From the NCBI GenBank assembly GCA_947359465.1, contig OX375873.1, positions 40,272,437 through 40,336,436 of the forward strand: a stretch of DNA of 64,000 nt, written 5' to 3'. The translations under genes were made by a program, and so were the position numbers. Positions 1 through 10,491 of the stretch are shown here, piece by piece; the first letter of the stretch is position 1; each line of letters starts with the position of its first letter. The notes beneath the pieces are model-generated. The model was not told where the DNA came from. It ran no database searches and saw only the letters and a program-made list of their open reading frames with translations. The DNA comes from Metellina segmentata (Eukaryota > Arthropoda > Arachnida > Araneae > Tetragnathidae).

Positions 1-384
1 TAGTTGATTGTGATTTAGGATGCAAGGGCCATATTTGGCCAAGCTGAGCAAAACAGCATCCAGCAAATGGAAACACAAGGCAGGTTTCGTCCTATGCTGA
101 AAATGCCACATTTGGCCAAGATGCAATGAGCACAAGAAACACAATGTCAACTAATAGACATCACACACAAAAGTTAAGTTTTACTGACACTAAAGCGAGA
201 TATTAACCCTGAAGGAATAAACCTGAGTCGTCTACACTAATAGTACCACAAGGAAAATGCCGCTCTTGTAGGTGGCCAGCAGAATGATTTGGGTTTACCA
301 GATATGTGTGTGTGCGTAAAGGAATACAATTGTACTATAAGAAAAATAAGACAAATGAAACGTAAAATTAAAAAGAATATTTAC
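1..384 (-). other. SMG6 intron segment left of the large exon
   Basis: No coding signal is visible. A splice donor (GGGTAAAT on the minus strand, GT at 384-383) ends the exon to the right, so this stretch reads as the next intron of the SMG6 gene. A short motif containing catatttggccaag or cacatttggccaag occurs twice (near 30 and 108) and looks like a local duplication. The following exons, which should encode the TPR and PIN domains, are outside the window. Confidence 0.5.
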
Positions 385-2270
385 CCTTGCTTCTGAGGTT
401 CAGGTGCTACTGCTGGAACCTCACTTAAACACAGTGATCTGGAAAATCCTACATCTAGAAATGCCACAGAAGGTAGGCACTGAATTGGTCCACCACCGTT
501 CTCTCTGGGCCCTGCATATGAATTATGAACATCATCATCAGGCTGCATGTAACTATACTGTTGGTGCATAGCAGCTGGATGAGGAGGAGGGATATAGCCC
601 AAGTTGGGTACAGGAGCAAAAATATATGACTGGCCAAAGTCAGTAGAATAATTGGGTGGACTTCTGTTAGGAAATGGTATAACTGGGTGTGAAGCTGGAG
701 CAGGTTTGTTGATTATTTCGGATATACTGGGACCATTTGGGTCAGATAATTGCTTGTGTATAAAAGTTTGAGGTTCTTGAAACACACTAGGAGCATACAT
801 AGCATTTTTAAGTACTTCACTTTGGGGATCAGGTTTTTCAAAGTGATCAGGTAACTTTAAAATGCCTCCATTTCCGTTCCCAAAACGATTCACATTAGCA
901 GAATGGTTATTATCCAAAATCGATGCTTTATTCTTTTGATATCTGGCATGGATGCAGGTCTCTGTCTGTTCTATCTTCATTCTATCTAAACTTGCCTTAT
1001 TATCCACAGTGCTGTTAAAACCACGGCTGCGATGACGAACATCACTTTTTTTTATTGAATCACGATTGAAAGTTTCTTGATTGGATTTCTTAATTTCAAC
1101 TTTTTTTACAATTAACTCATTAGTTGCGGACTTTCCAGAATAAATTCTACTTGAGTTAAATACTTTCCCTCTGTCTGCTTTTTTATGCTGTCTCGATTCA
1201 TCTTCCAAGCTTTTGTTCCTTAATCCATATGCATTTTTTGATTTCGAATTACTACCTCCTTTTTGGCTATATGCTAAGGCCTCCTGTCTAGGGCAATTTC
1301 TCCTGTTACTTGACGTTTTAGTTTCTTCAGCATGATTTACATTCCTTTGATCTTTAGCCTTGCAAACAGATGAGAGAGAATCAAGACTATCACTACACAG
1401 TTCTTCTGTCTCCACTACATCTCCTGATGTAGACCTTGAATTAGCCAAGTCGTACTCGTCCATAATATCGGCCCATGACCTGGTCTTCAAAGGGGAGCTT
1501 GAATTTAAAGATTTGGATGGGATACATTTCTTGAAAGTTTCCTTTTCAGCTTTCGAATTACTACTTCCTTTTTGGCTGGATGATAAGGCCTCCTGTCTAG
1601 GACAATTTCTCCTGTTACTTGACGTTTTAGTTTCTTCAGCATGATTTACATTCCTTTGATATTTAGCCTTGCAAACAGATGAGAGAGAATCAAGACTATC
1701 ACTACACAGTTCTTCTGTCTCCACTACATCTCCTGATGTAGACCTTGAATTAGACAAGTCGTACTCGTCCATAAGATCGCCCCCTGAACTAGTGGTCAAA
1801 GGGGAGCTTGAATTTATACATTTGGATGGGATACATTTCTTGAAAATTTCCTTTTCATCTTCTTTTTCGAATGACATAGTTCTGTCATCATGTTGAAAAT
1901 AACGATTAGACCAATTTTGTCTCCTAGACACTCCAATTTGTTTTGTTGCTGAGGGCTTTTGTTTGAGCGTTTCTAATTTCTGCTCTTTGAGGTAAGCAAC
2001 TCTAGCTTTTGGGACATAAATTTCAGCACTTGGCCGACGACTTTTTATCTTTTTTGGTTTCTGTGAGTCCAAATTTAACTCATTTGATTTTCTATCATTG
2101 GAAACACCCACATTAGCAGACACAGATAAGTCTAAGTTCACGATATCCGGGGACAAATATTCACTTTTTATCCCACATTCTTCGATTTTCCTGTTTTTAT
2201 TTCGGAGACCCATACCAGGACGATATAATATTATATCAGGTTTCTGTCGCTCCATTTTGACTGGATTCAT
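385..2270 (-). CDS. SMG6: SMG6/EST1A N-terminal coding exon (NMD endonuclease), partial gene
   Basis: SMG6 is the nonsense-mediated-decay endonuclease that cuts mRNA near premature stops, with a telomerase-associated role in the EST1A name. The exon gives about 628 residues. Residues 10-24 (KPDIILYRPGMGLRN) and 79-93 (RRPSAEIYVPKAR) match in form and spacing the two exon-junction-complex-binding motifs of the family (RPDLEIYKPG-type). Near residue 468, GILKLPDHF resembles the conserved GILxLP segment, and the C-terminal part is Pro/Tyr-rich as in SMG6. The remainder is low-complexity, Ser- and Lys-rich. The reading frame is open across the donor at 384 and hits a stop only inside the intron, so the protein continues on exons to the left. 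The chosen ATG at 2270 lies 36 bases inside the exon, after a good acceptor at 2306. A second Met follows at codon 6. A near-identical 103-residue tandem duplication (about residues 139-344) is unusual. Family assignment rests on motif recall, not alignment. Confidence 0.72.
1237..1854 (-). repeat. 309-bp in-frame tandem duplication inside the SMG6 exon
   Basis: Two copies with a period of exactly 309 bp (for example tgagagagaa at 1371 and 1680) encode 103 residues each. Both contain KKCIPSK, MDEYDL and NCPRQEA blocks. The proximal halves differ at several codons, while the middle parts are nearly identical. Because 309 is divisible by three the frame is kept. Confidence 0.95.
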
Positions 2271-2304
2271 TATGCTATTAGAATCGCTAGATCCACAGTT
2301 TCTA

Positions 2305-2320
2305 ACTAAAACAGAAAAAA
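2305..2320 (-). promoter_or_regulatory. Splice acceptor of the SMG6 large exon
   Basis: On the minus strand a T-rich tract runs into TTTTTTCTGTTTTAG and then TTAGAAACTG. The frame stays open from this acceptor to the ATG at 2270, so the exon probably starts at 2305 with a short 5' UTR or upstream codons. Confidence 0.6.
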
Positions 2321-2559
2321 TAATTATTCGACTACAATATAATTACAGCTCACTGAATATTCGCATTTATAATTATATATGTATGTATGCAATAATGTTT
2401 TTAGAGTCGTTAACAAAAAATATTTCCTGTCAAGGAGAATATTATCCACAGATTTATCGAGAATTGCACAGTTTAAAATCTCATTTTCTGGAAATTTCAA
2501 TTGCTTTCAGAAATGAGAAAGAGGCTTTCATGCTTAAGATATTTATTAAGGTCAGACCC

Positions 2560-2660
2560 TCGCGCAGCCTTACGACCAGCCGGCATTTTCCACGCGCAGT
2601 GTTCGGCAGATGACAAAAGGACTGAACGATATCTCACGTGGGTTTTGCAGACGGCGGAAC
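2560..2660 (-). promoter_or_regulatory. CpG-richer block, possible SMG6 5' end
   Basis: This is a short G+C-richer island with several CpGs in otherwise AT-rich DNA, just upstream of the SMG6 exon on its coding strand. It holds a possible donor (CTGGTC then GTAAGG, GT at 2573-2572). It could be the promoter and first exon of SMG6. Equally it could be the left edge of the neighbouring retroelement, since no TATA box or initiator is convincing. Confidence 0.25.
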
Positions 2661-2856
2661 CAGCTGGATATAGTAGACGCTTAACTTTTATTGAACAATT
2701 GCTATTTGCAGCATTAGTGTGCTTTCGACGTCATACTCCAAATTATGAAAAAATTATAATTGTGATCGTCCAATTGTTTCGAGTATGCACGTCTTTCTTT
2801 AAAGGTTAATGCGATTTAGACAACTTTATTTTCTAAACCCCAAACCCAACATAGTG

Positions 2857-2874
2857 TGGGGGCTCGGCCGGGAT
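2857..2874 (+). promoter_or_regulatory. Primer binding site, tRNA-Pro type
   Basis: The 18-mer TGGGGGCTCGGCCGGGAT differs at one base from the classic tRNA-Pro primer binding site (TGGGGGCTCGTCCGGGAT). It lies 127 bases before the gag start at 3001, the expected place between a 5' LTR and gag. The preceding bases (cccaaca) fit an LTR 3' end in CA. I could not delimit the LTR itself. Confidence 0.7.
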
Positions 2875-5050
2875 CAGTAACGAATGACGGGGTTAAAAAA
2901 GACACAAAGAAATTGTGAACTAACGAATTACACTGTGAAGACACCATCGAGCTGAAAACGAAGTAAGAAACTGTGAGTACAACTTTATCTTTTTCAACTA
3001 TGGCATTTCTTAGACGAGCACGAAAGATCCACTTATTAACTGTAGTGCACAAATTAGAATTAAAAGCGTCGGAAAATGCTGAAGTGCAACAATTAGTTTG
3101 AATAATAATGTAGTCGAAAGACTACGACAAAGAGATCGAAAGAGTTTACTTTTGACTGCTAATAATGAGCGTGAAAAGTTAGAAAAATTCGAAACTGAAA
3201 AAAGCGAGCATGAATATAATTTAAAAATGTTAGGGCTAGAGTTGAGGAGTAAGAAAGGTAGATTAACTGTGCAAAAAACTCCACCCAAAACTGATTTATT
3301 AAATCTACTAAAGATTTATGATAACAGCAGAGACATAAGTGTTTGCCTTTCGTTATTTGAGAAACAAATAAGTAGAGCATAGCAAAAGTAAATTTGGTTT
3401 CTTATTTGTTGGGGTTACTACCACTTAACATAATCAATTTAATTAAACGTGAACCTGATCCATCAGGAAAAGACTATGATTATAGCAGGGAACTGTAACT
3501 TAAAAGATTCAAATTAGCTTCCAAACAACTTAGACTAATAAGAGAAAATCGTCCTCTTGGCGAGATTTTGGTTTTGAAGTGAACAACTTTTTCCAAGAAT
3601 GGATAAATTGCTTAGAAAAATCCAATTTTCAAAATCTAAAGCAACTAACGGTCGTTGATAAAAAAAATACCTAATGACGTACACGATCATTTTCTGGACG
3701 ATTTGTCAAAAAATAAAGAAAATAGAAGATTTGGTAAACAAGCTAGACGAATACGTAGCTGCAAGAAGTCGTCTCAAAAAGAAACAATCAAAAATCTACT
3801 AGTTTCTGAAAACAGAAGTAAATCAGGTGTCAAAGAAGCTAAAAATTTATCACAGTCGCTCATTCGCGCTCAAAGAAATTAAGTTGATGATAATTATTAC
3901 AATAAGAGAGATATAAAGTGTTTGAATTGTAATGAGATGGGGGCACAAATGAATTCATTGCAAAAACAGAAAAGATGGACCAAAATGTTTTAAATCTAAT
4001 AACTAGGGCCTAAAGCTAGTTTTTGTTCTTAAAAAAAGTTTCCAGTGTCACTCAAATAAATCATCCATTCGTAATTCATCAAAAACTATAAATAAGCTTA
4101 GCATTCATTGATACTGGAAGTAATATTAGTATGATTACAATTTTTATTTCAAAATTGGTCAACCTAATTTGGATACAGATAATGTGAAATTAACTGATAT
4201 AAGTGAAGAGAGTGTTATTCCTGTAGGTTTCTTTCAATGTGGTCTATCAATTGACGTATATCTAATATCAACCAATGTCTATGGGTTGAAAGAATATGGA
4301 ATGAAATGTTATTGGGATGAACTGATGAGAAATCTCAAGTTTACGTTAAGCGAAAACGAAATTAAAATAGAAGGAAGGGAAAATTAAGTTTGTGTCAACA
4401 ATGCAGAGTTGGCTAAAAACGAAGCCTGACTTATATCAGTACGTTTCTCCGAACTGAGATGCGATGCCAGTCAGCAAAAAACAGCTGCCCCTAGACTCGT
4501 AAATGATTAAAGACCAAACAAAACTAAAAGCACGGAATTAAAAATAAATATTATTATCAGCGATGGTATTCCTATTTGCCATTGTTCTCGCAGTTTGACT
4601 ATTAAAGATAAAATAATTGTAGAGGCTTAGATACAGGAAGGGATGTTAAAAAACAGTTGTTCAGATTATTCTTACCGGTTGTTTTGTGCAAATAATTCAT
4701 TTAATAATTATATCTATTCAATATATTAATTCTATCTATTTCAATCGATCAATGCTCTCAAAGGTCTGTTCCAGAATTTACAATGCAAAAAGTGTATTCC
4801 CATCACTGAACTTACTGATTAAATTATACACTATCGAATGCCTCGTGCGAAATACAAATAATTATTCCTAGTAAAGTAAAAATCTCAGTATTTTGCAAAG
4901 CAATCCTTACTCAATGAGTCAAGAAATGGCTGCGTGCTGATGATGACTTGAAAAGTGTTACAGGCAAGTATAGAAATCAAAATTTGAATGTGTTAAGATC
5001 TGAAAACATTGACGCAGTTATCAAACCAGAGATCTTCTTAAATCGAAAAC
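2875..5050 (+). mobile_element. Decayed Ty3-type LTR retrotransposon (gag, protease, start of RT)
   Basis: Fragments appear in the usual Ty3 order. Gag starts at 3001 (MAFLRRARK), continues through a Lys/Glu-rich coiled-coil-like part (3098-3380), a gag core near 3390-3880, and a degraded zinc knuckle (CLNC, near 3920). A protease active-site motif (FIDTGSNIS) lies near 4105, with the protease tail (LKFTLSENEIKIEG) near 4330-4385. A remnant resembling the start of reverse transcriptase (DGIPICH then SDYS) lies at 4563-4670. Stops and frameshifts interrupt every segment, so it is not functional. RNase H and integrase could not be found, and 4,700-5,050 is only presumed to belong. Here protease is followed by RT, unlike the element at 57-62 kb. 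Confidence 0.7.
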
Positions 5051-5400
5051 TCGGTGGATTACAGTGGACTTACCGTACCCTCATCTAAGTGAAGTGATGT
5101 AAGGAAAGCAACCGAAGTGTTCTTAGGATTTCGCCATCCCGAATATTTGCATATAAACAGCGTAATGTAAAGGTTTTGATAGTAAGAATTTGTTTGATAC
5201 TTCAGGAAATAGTCGAACAAGTGATTTAACCTTATATCAAAATGAGAATTACCATTTGAATGGTTTTGGGGATTGCTTCCGGAAGTCACCAACAGCCCGC
5301 TCTATTGTTTCAGTGTTTCGTTACTTAAAATACCAATACCATTCTAATAAAATATGAAAAATCAGCGGGAAAATATGAAATGAAGGAAACTCAGGAAAAT
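5051..5400. other. Stretch with no recognisable gene
   Basis: It lies between the retroelement remnant and the Tc1 terminus. I see no LTR copy, inverted repeat or credible exon; ORFs here are short and featureless. Confidence 0.5.
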
Positions 5401-5413
5401 AAGTACCTCAAGT

Positions 5414-6290
5414 ACAAGGGTTGGACAAAATATGGAAACACCTTAATAAACCATGTAACCTTGCCTAATATGGTATAGAAAAACCGTTGGTATGCAAACA
5501 GCTTGTAATCTTTTCGCAATGGATAAATACAGTTCCTGTATGCTTGCCAAGGGAATATTGAACCAGTCTTCCTGCAAAACGATGGCATGCTCAGATAACG
5601 ATGGTGGCGGTGGATAGCAATTACGCACTTTCTCTCTAATGTAGACCACAAAGATTCAATAATATTGAGGTCTGGTTACTGTGGTGGATAGCGGAGATGT
5701 GACAAATCATCCTCGAGCTCAGAAAACCAGTCCTGGACGATGTGAGCTGTGTGAACAGGGGATTTGTCGTCTTGGAAGACACAATCACCGTTGGGGAACG
5801 AGGTTTGTACCATGGAATAGACTTGATCGGACAAAATGGTCACATAATCCTTAGCCTTTATGTGCCATTGCAGAAAAATCATGGAGCTGTCAGAAAAACC
5901 ACGATATGGTTGCCCAAACCATCACAGAACCCTTGCCACTTATCACTCTTGGCAACAAGCAGTCTGTATGGCTTGGGATGGCGTTCGCAAGACGTAAACT
6001 CGGTCAGAAGTGTGAAACAAGACTCATCCGACCAAATTACTGTCTTCCAATACTTAATAATCATTTGCCACGGTCAATTGACATACAATTTCGACTGCTA
6101 TGTGATTTAGCGGATAATGTTTTTCCGCTTTTCAAATATGCGGAATAAATCTTAGATACATTACCTTTTCAAACACTACACTATTTGGCTACCTTGCTTA
6201 CGGAAGCATCCACCAGACGAGCTCCAAAAATTTCCCACGTTCGAAGTCTGTTAGCTCTGACATGATGCAATTACAACTTCCCAGAATATT
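5414..6290 (-). mobile_element. Tc1-like transposon relic, transposase C-terminal half
   Basis: On the minus strand the DDE blocks appear in order across broken frames. WSDESCFTL (near 6030) has the first Asp, VFQDDKSPVHTA (near 5760) the second, and PDLNIIESLWSTLE (near 5660) the third acidic residue. The plus-strand end at 5415-5442 (ggttggacaaaatatggaaa) resembles the terminal inverted repeat of a widespread Tc1 subgroup. The paired-like DNA-binding domain and the opposite terminus are missing or unrecognisable. Several frameshifts show it is dead. Confidence 0.8.
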
Positions 6291-6995
6291 GAATAAGTTA
6301 CAACATGAGCAGTAGTCAAGGCAGTAGAAGGAACTCTAATGGTAATTTTACCCTTCTAATACCATGTTTACAATAACCTTGTTTTGATCTTTACATTTAC
6401 CAAATACTCCCACTTGTTAACCCAGCAAAATATAGTGACACTTGAAATAAGCATTGATCATGAGGTGAACTTCCAGAAATACATAAGAATAAATAATTTG
6501 AAAATTTTACTGGACAAAAAATATATTTAGTGTAAAAAAAAAAACATTTAAAAAAAATTTAAAAATTCAAACTTAGGTACGAAAAACAAACAAACATTAC
6601 ATTTCTTACACATTAACAGTACCGTCAAATTGGAAAATTTCTTTACCGCCTTCTTTGCTACAGGTTGGAATGGGTAAAATTGCTTTGACATGTGGTCTTT
6701 GGTAACACAGAATTAGTCTTTTTCAACCACAGCGAATTTAGTCGATGCATTTAAGTCCGATGATCTCAAACTCCTTTATGAAGCAAAATCCACCCTTCGT
6801 ACATACGAAAAGTGGGGTTTCTTTCTCTTCCCCCCTTTAACATCTACAAGTAGAAACTTAGTCGTTTCAATGTCTTCCATGAATAGCTCAAAAATATTTA
6901 ACTGCCCCTACAAGCTAGTCTTCTATAATTTTCTTGAATGTTTGGAGAACTTCAAGCTCTTCACCGTCAATGTTAGTTAATTCTTTCAATAGTTC
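6291..6995. other. Intergenic, nothing certain
   Basis: AT-rich DNA with poly-A tracts near 6533-6560. The minus strand has short open stretches (for example KKPHFSYVRRVDFAS near 6800) that might be a worn transposase, but no catalytic motif is visible. Confidence 0.4.
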
Positions 6996-6996
6996 T

Positions 6997-7212
6997 TCAT
7001 CCTTGCTGTCCTCGAGTTCTGCTTTCCTTTCCATTTGCTTCTTTCTTGGTTTCTTGCTTACCTTCTGGCTCTTTAACTATCTTCTCACCAGGCTTCCTTT
7101 TGTTCTTTTCCTCTTCTGCCTCCTTCAAGTGAGTCAGTACTAGGTCAGTTGTTAGAACTTCTCGATATGTGTTAAGTTTTAGTAAATCAGTCCTTCTGCT
7201 CCCCAAGAACAC
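6997..7212 (-). pseudogene. Lys/Glu-rich fragment, possibly a pogo/Tigger-type transposase tail
   Basis: This 71-residue open frame has a strongly charged C-terminal half (EEEKNKRKPGEKIV and following). Such tails follow the DDE domain in pogo/Tigger and jerky-type transposases, preceded by helical text like TDLVLTHLKEAEEE. No DDE triad or CENP-B helix-turn-helix is present, so the assignment is a guess. Short inverted motifs nearby (gtttacaatcacccc at 7317, ggggtaattgtaaac at 7349, and a further copy near 7676) could be remnants of transposon termini. Confidence 0.2.
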
Positions 7213-8158
7213 GAAAAACGCAATTCAAACGTACTAAATACTATTAAAAACAGAAATTATACTGGATAACATATTGGTTTTCCATCCTAATTGAACGAAA
7301 CTGTTGGCAAAGTTATGTTTACAATCACCCCGTCCCTTGAAAAATATGGGGTAATTGTAAACATTCAACTGTAGGTGTATTAAAGTTCCCAGAAGCAAAA
7401 GTCAATGATTTTCTGTTCGATTGAAACATAACTGACCGTAGTAAAGAATTGGAACAACATACATTTCAATATATTATGGATTGCAACAGAAAATGCTGCA
7501 CACAATAACTTTAAAACCCAAAATTTTCAATTATCATTTTTTTAACTGAACATTTGCTATCAGTTATGATTCAAAGAAATACGGGATCCCCAAATTGCAT
7601 CCTCAGGGTTGCCAGCTTTCATATTTCATAACTTTTTAGTTTCTCAGAATCCCACGCGGGCCCTTGTATTACTTGTTTACAACTACCCCGCCTAACCCTA
7701 ACCTGAAAACAGGTGGTTGAGCTGATACGATATGTCACAAGGGCAAAATCCCGTATACATGTTCTCACTTTCCATTTCTTTTCAAACCCTACACCGTCAT
7801 TCAAAGAGAAATGGTCATCTGAATACCAGGTATATGACCTAGGGAAATATAATTTTCTTTCTACTCAGACCACCCAGCTTAACAACAAAATTATAAGTAG
7901 ACAAGCGGTGGTAGCGTTATATCCAACTGTACAAAGGAGGATAAATTCGAAGGGTTGTAATTCTCCGATACATGTATGGAGACTCGTATTCCTTTCCAAC
8001 CCTAAATAAAATTCCAACGACCCAAGACCAAGAATTTACGTAGACTCGTCCGAAACCCCGTGATTAGAACTCCAAGTCGTCGGAACAGGAGGGTACTATT
8101 TAACACATTAACTCCTCGGAACAATTGAATTGAGCTCTGTGACATCTCCCAAAACTGG
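7213..8158. other. Intergenic stretch with inverted motif gtttacaatyacccc
   Basis: There are no identified genes. Three copies of a gtttacaa/acccc motif (two facing each other at 7317-7363, one at about 7674) hint at a decayed DNA transposon end. A 98-residue plus-strand frame at 7713-8009 has no recognisable motif. Confidence 0.3.
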
Positions 8159-8545
8159 TCAAGACGACTTGGCTTTGAACTCGCTTAAGAACTGTCTGGG
8201 ATCTGAATTTTGAAGAACAGGTTCAATGGGAAGAAACTCCTTCTTATGATAACCAATGTGTCTAAATATCTGAATACCTCTTTGTCTCCCGAATAATATA
8301 TTTTCTTCTCTGAAATATTGCTGCTCTCCAGATCTCCTAAGGGGCAGTTCTAGAATGTGCGTAAAGTTTGGGAAGTTCTTAGTTTGGGTCGAAGGAACGA
8401 GGATGTTTGTGGGCACAGGTGTTTTGTCATCAAAATGATGACAATGTATATCATTAAAATAATTAGAAAGTAAAGTATAGCAATTATATCGTATCACACA
8501 TTTATTCTGTTTCAGTATTAATTTTGTATTGGAATACTTATGCAA
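8159..8545 (-). CDS. Unidentified 128-aa open frame
   Basis: I do not recognise it. The C-terminal two thirds (about 8159-8420) read like structured protein with mixed charged and aromatic residues (for example FRHIGYHKKEFLP). The first 30 residues look like random AT-rich translation, so a real segment would start inside the frame. No upstream acceptor is obvious. The text continues past the stop at 8159 in another frame, as expected of a decayed gene or transposon remnant. It could be a lone exon or part of the debris around it. Confidence 0.2.
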   Translation of the reverse strand: MHKYSNTKLILKQNKCVIRYNCYTLLSNYFNDIHCHHFDDKTPVPTNILVPSTQTKNFPNFTHILELPLRRSGEQQYFREENILFGRQRGIQIFRHIGYHKKEFLPIEPVLQNSDPRQFLSEFKAKSS

Positions 8546-8829
8546 TATGCGTAAAAACTATCAAATGGCAGAACTTTACTGAGTAAAACTACAGCTAATA
8601 ACACATTAAATTTTTTTTACCTAAACTGCCTATTATTGGTGGGATGTTCTGTTTCTTACGTGTAAAGGGATGTAGATTTGTGTTTAGTTCTTTAAATTTT
8701 ATGTCCAATACTTTCCAACTCTTCGGCACTAAGACTTTGCCTATTAAAAGGAAAGAGGTTTATTTTCTACCCTAACACACATACACTGTTGTTACTAGTC
8801 CTTCACTGACTAGCGGCAGCTAGACAGCA

Positions 8830-9125
8830 TCCATGAGTCCCCACACCCTCAAAAAGTCAAGGGCGTGCAAAGGATCCGTCTAAAAAAAAACCTTGGAGAG
8901 CTGGGGACAAGAGAGGATGTGCTCTGTGGATGCACTCTTCTCCTGTCTCCAAAAACTCCTTAATACCGTGGTTATAAAAACAGCCCCGCAAGTAACCACT
9001 AGCAAATCTATACAATGTCGCCTGGTATGCTCTATCACAAGAGAGGCCATTTGATCCACCTGGACTGTCCCGCCGGCAATATTCCACATTGACTAACACC
9101 CAAGCACTCCTTAGCTCCGGATTTC
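8830..9125 (-). mobile_element. Possible LINE tail (post-RNase H, Cys/His-like) fragment
   Basis: Minus-strand frames give ASGYLRGCFYNHGIKEF and, one frame over, STEHILSCPQL. This resembles the G-H-L-R then (A/T)-x-H-(I/L)-L-x-C layout that follows the RNase H domain in I/Jockey-type LINEs. It is frameshifted, and the RNase H core itself is not preserved. The local G+C is higher than the surroundings. The match is short, so this is tentative. Confidence 0.3.
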
Positions 9126-9129
9126 GCAA

Positions 9130-10080
9130 CTACGCCAATCCTTGATAGACCAGGGTCAATAATTTTTAAAATGGTAAAAAGTGAAAAAAAATTATAGTAG
9201 GATGAAACCCGTTAAAAAAGGACGAGAATATAACAAAAATGAAAGGAAAAATAATTTACGGACGATCTGAGGTCGGGAAGTGGAAGGGGGTGAGTTTTTA
9301 AGAGTAAAAAACGGTGTATCTCAATTTCCGGCAAAATTACAAGTCCTATGGAAAAAAATTAAATGACAAAGTTGTAGGTAATAAAGAGACCTACAACTTT
9401 TGTGATTACACTTTTTTCACATAACCTCAAAATTTATGTGAAAAATTCAAATAATCAAGTTTTTGGTTTTTTATTTTTATCTATTGCTAAAAAAAAATTT
9501 TTTTCACGAAATTTTGTGAAAACTTACCTTTTTATGTCCTAAAGACACTGTAATTTTTTTATTTGAAATATTTATTTTTTTACCTTATTTTGACTTAATA
9601 TCGTAAAAACAATTTTCAATCGAAAATTCTCGAGTCAAAATATCAGCTTTTTAAAAAAAGTTGGGAAGTTTTTTGTTCGTTGAAGTCTCTTCTTTCTGAT
9701 AATGTAAAAAAATATATACATTACTATGGTAAATGTTCTCAGAAAATGCAAAGAAAAGAAAAAAACTCGAATCGGAAATTTTTTTTTTAATCACTATGTA
9801 CAATTTTGAGCTATTTAGTAAAATTTACACTTTAATTACTTGAGAAACGTAAGATTCTATGTTACATTGATAAACAAAAAAATACAAATCGAAATATACT
9901 ACTATAATTAACAACCAAATAAGTTAATATTTAATAAGACATCTACAATATTTTGAGAAAGTTGTAGAATATTCTTTAAATTATGTGCATAGATGCTTAT
10001 TTATTGCTATTTTAAGATAACTTATATACCTGAGTTACCTAGTGATAATTTTAGCCCATCAAAAGGTATTTCATAGAGAA
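9130..10080. other. AT-rich flank of the 10.5-kb gene, with one hairpin
   Basis: This DNA is very AT-rich and without coding signal. A perfect 12-bp inverted repeat (aaagttgtaggt at 9368-9379, acctacaacttt at 9389-9400) is present. The text resembles long non-coding ends of DNA transposons, but I found no matching inverted copy to the right of the gene. Confidence 0.35.
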
Positions 10081-10084
10081 GTGG

Positions 10085-10273
10085 GGAAGGGGCTAGGCGG
10101 GTCTAGGTCTTTCTACCTGTTATTTCGTAGCAGCTGTAAAAACCGTTAGCCAGTATTCGAGATACAGAGCAGTTAACAACATCGTTCATAAAAATACACG
10201 TGCAGGCTGAGTTACTTCAAGAAAACTGTGACAAATTTACTTTAAAACACACTTTTGGAATCTACATAGCAAG
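10085..10273 (+). promoter_or_regulatory. Putative 5' non-coding exon of the 10.5-kb gene
   Basis: A G+C-richer patch (10,085-10,140) leads into a segment ending at a donor, AGCAAG then GTAAATA (GT at 10274-10275). The next good acceptor (ttttgtcttttcag, AG at 10481-10482) lies 207 bases on, nine bases before the first Met. A short 5' UTR intron is therefore likely. No promoter element is certain. Confidence 0.4.
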
Positions 10274-10491
10274 GTAAATACGAACTATATTTTAATCTGT
10301 ATCAATCAACTCTAAAATAAAAATAATAATATTTTCCGTCATAAATAGTATGCTTAATGTAACATAACCTAAAAAAATAAAGTCGAATGATCAAGTCTTT
10401 TGAATCAAGTTAACTTTTTTATCAGTGTAAGTACTCATGATAAAACTGTAAAGGCATTATTAATTTGATTTTGTCTTTTCAGATTATCAAT

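Noticed and set aside
381..2270. R3H-domain protein (R3HCC1L) as the identity of the left exon
   Set aside because: The YVPKAR motif alone fits, but the paired RPD-IYxPG motifs and GILxLP segment fit SMG6 better.
2305..2560. Long plus-strand frame 2098-2613 over the SMG6 5' region
   Set aside because: It is antisense to SMG6 and continues into AT-rich intron-like sequence without protein character.
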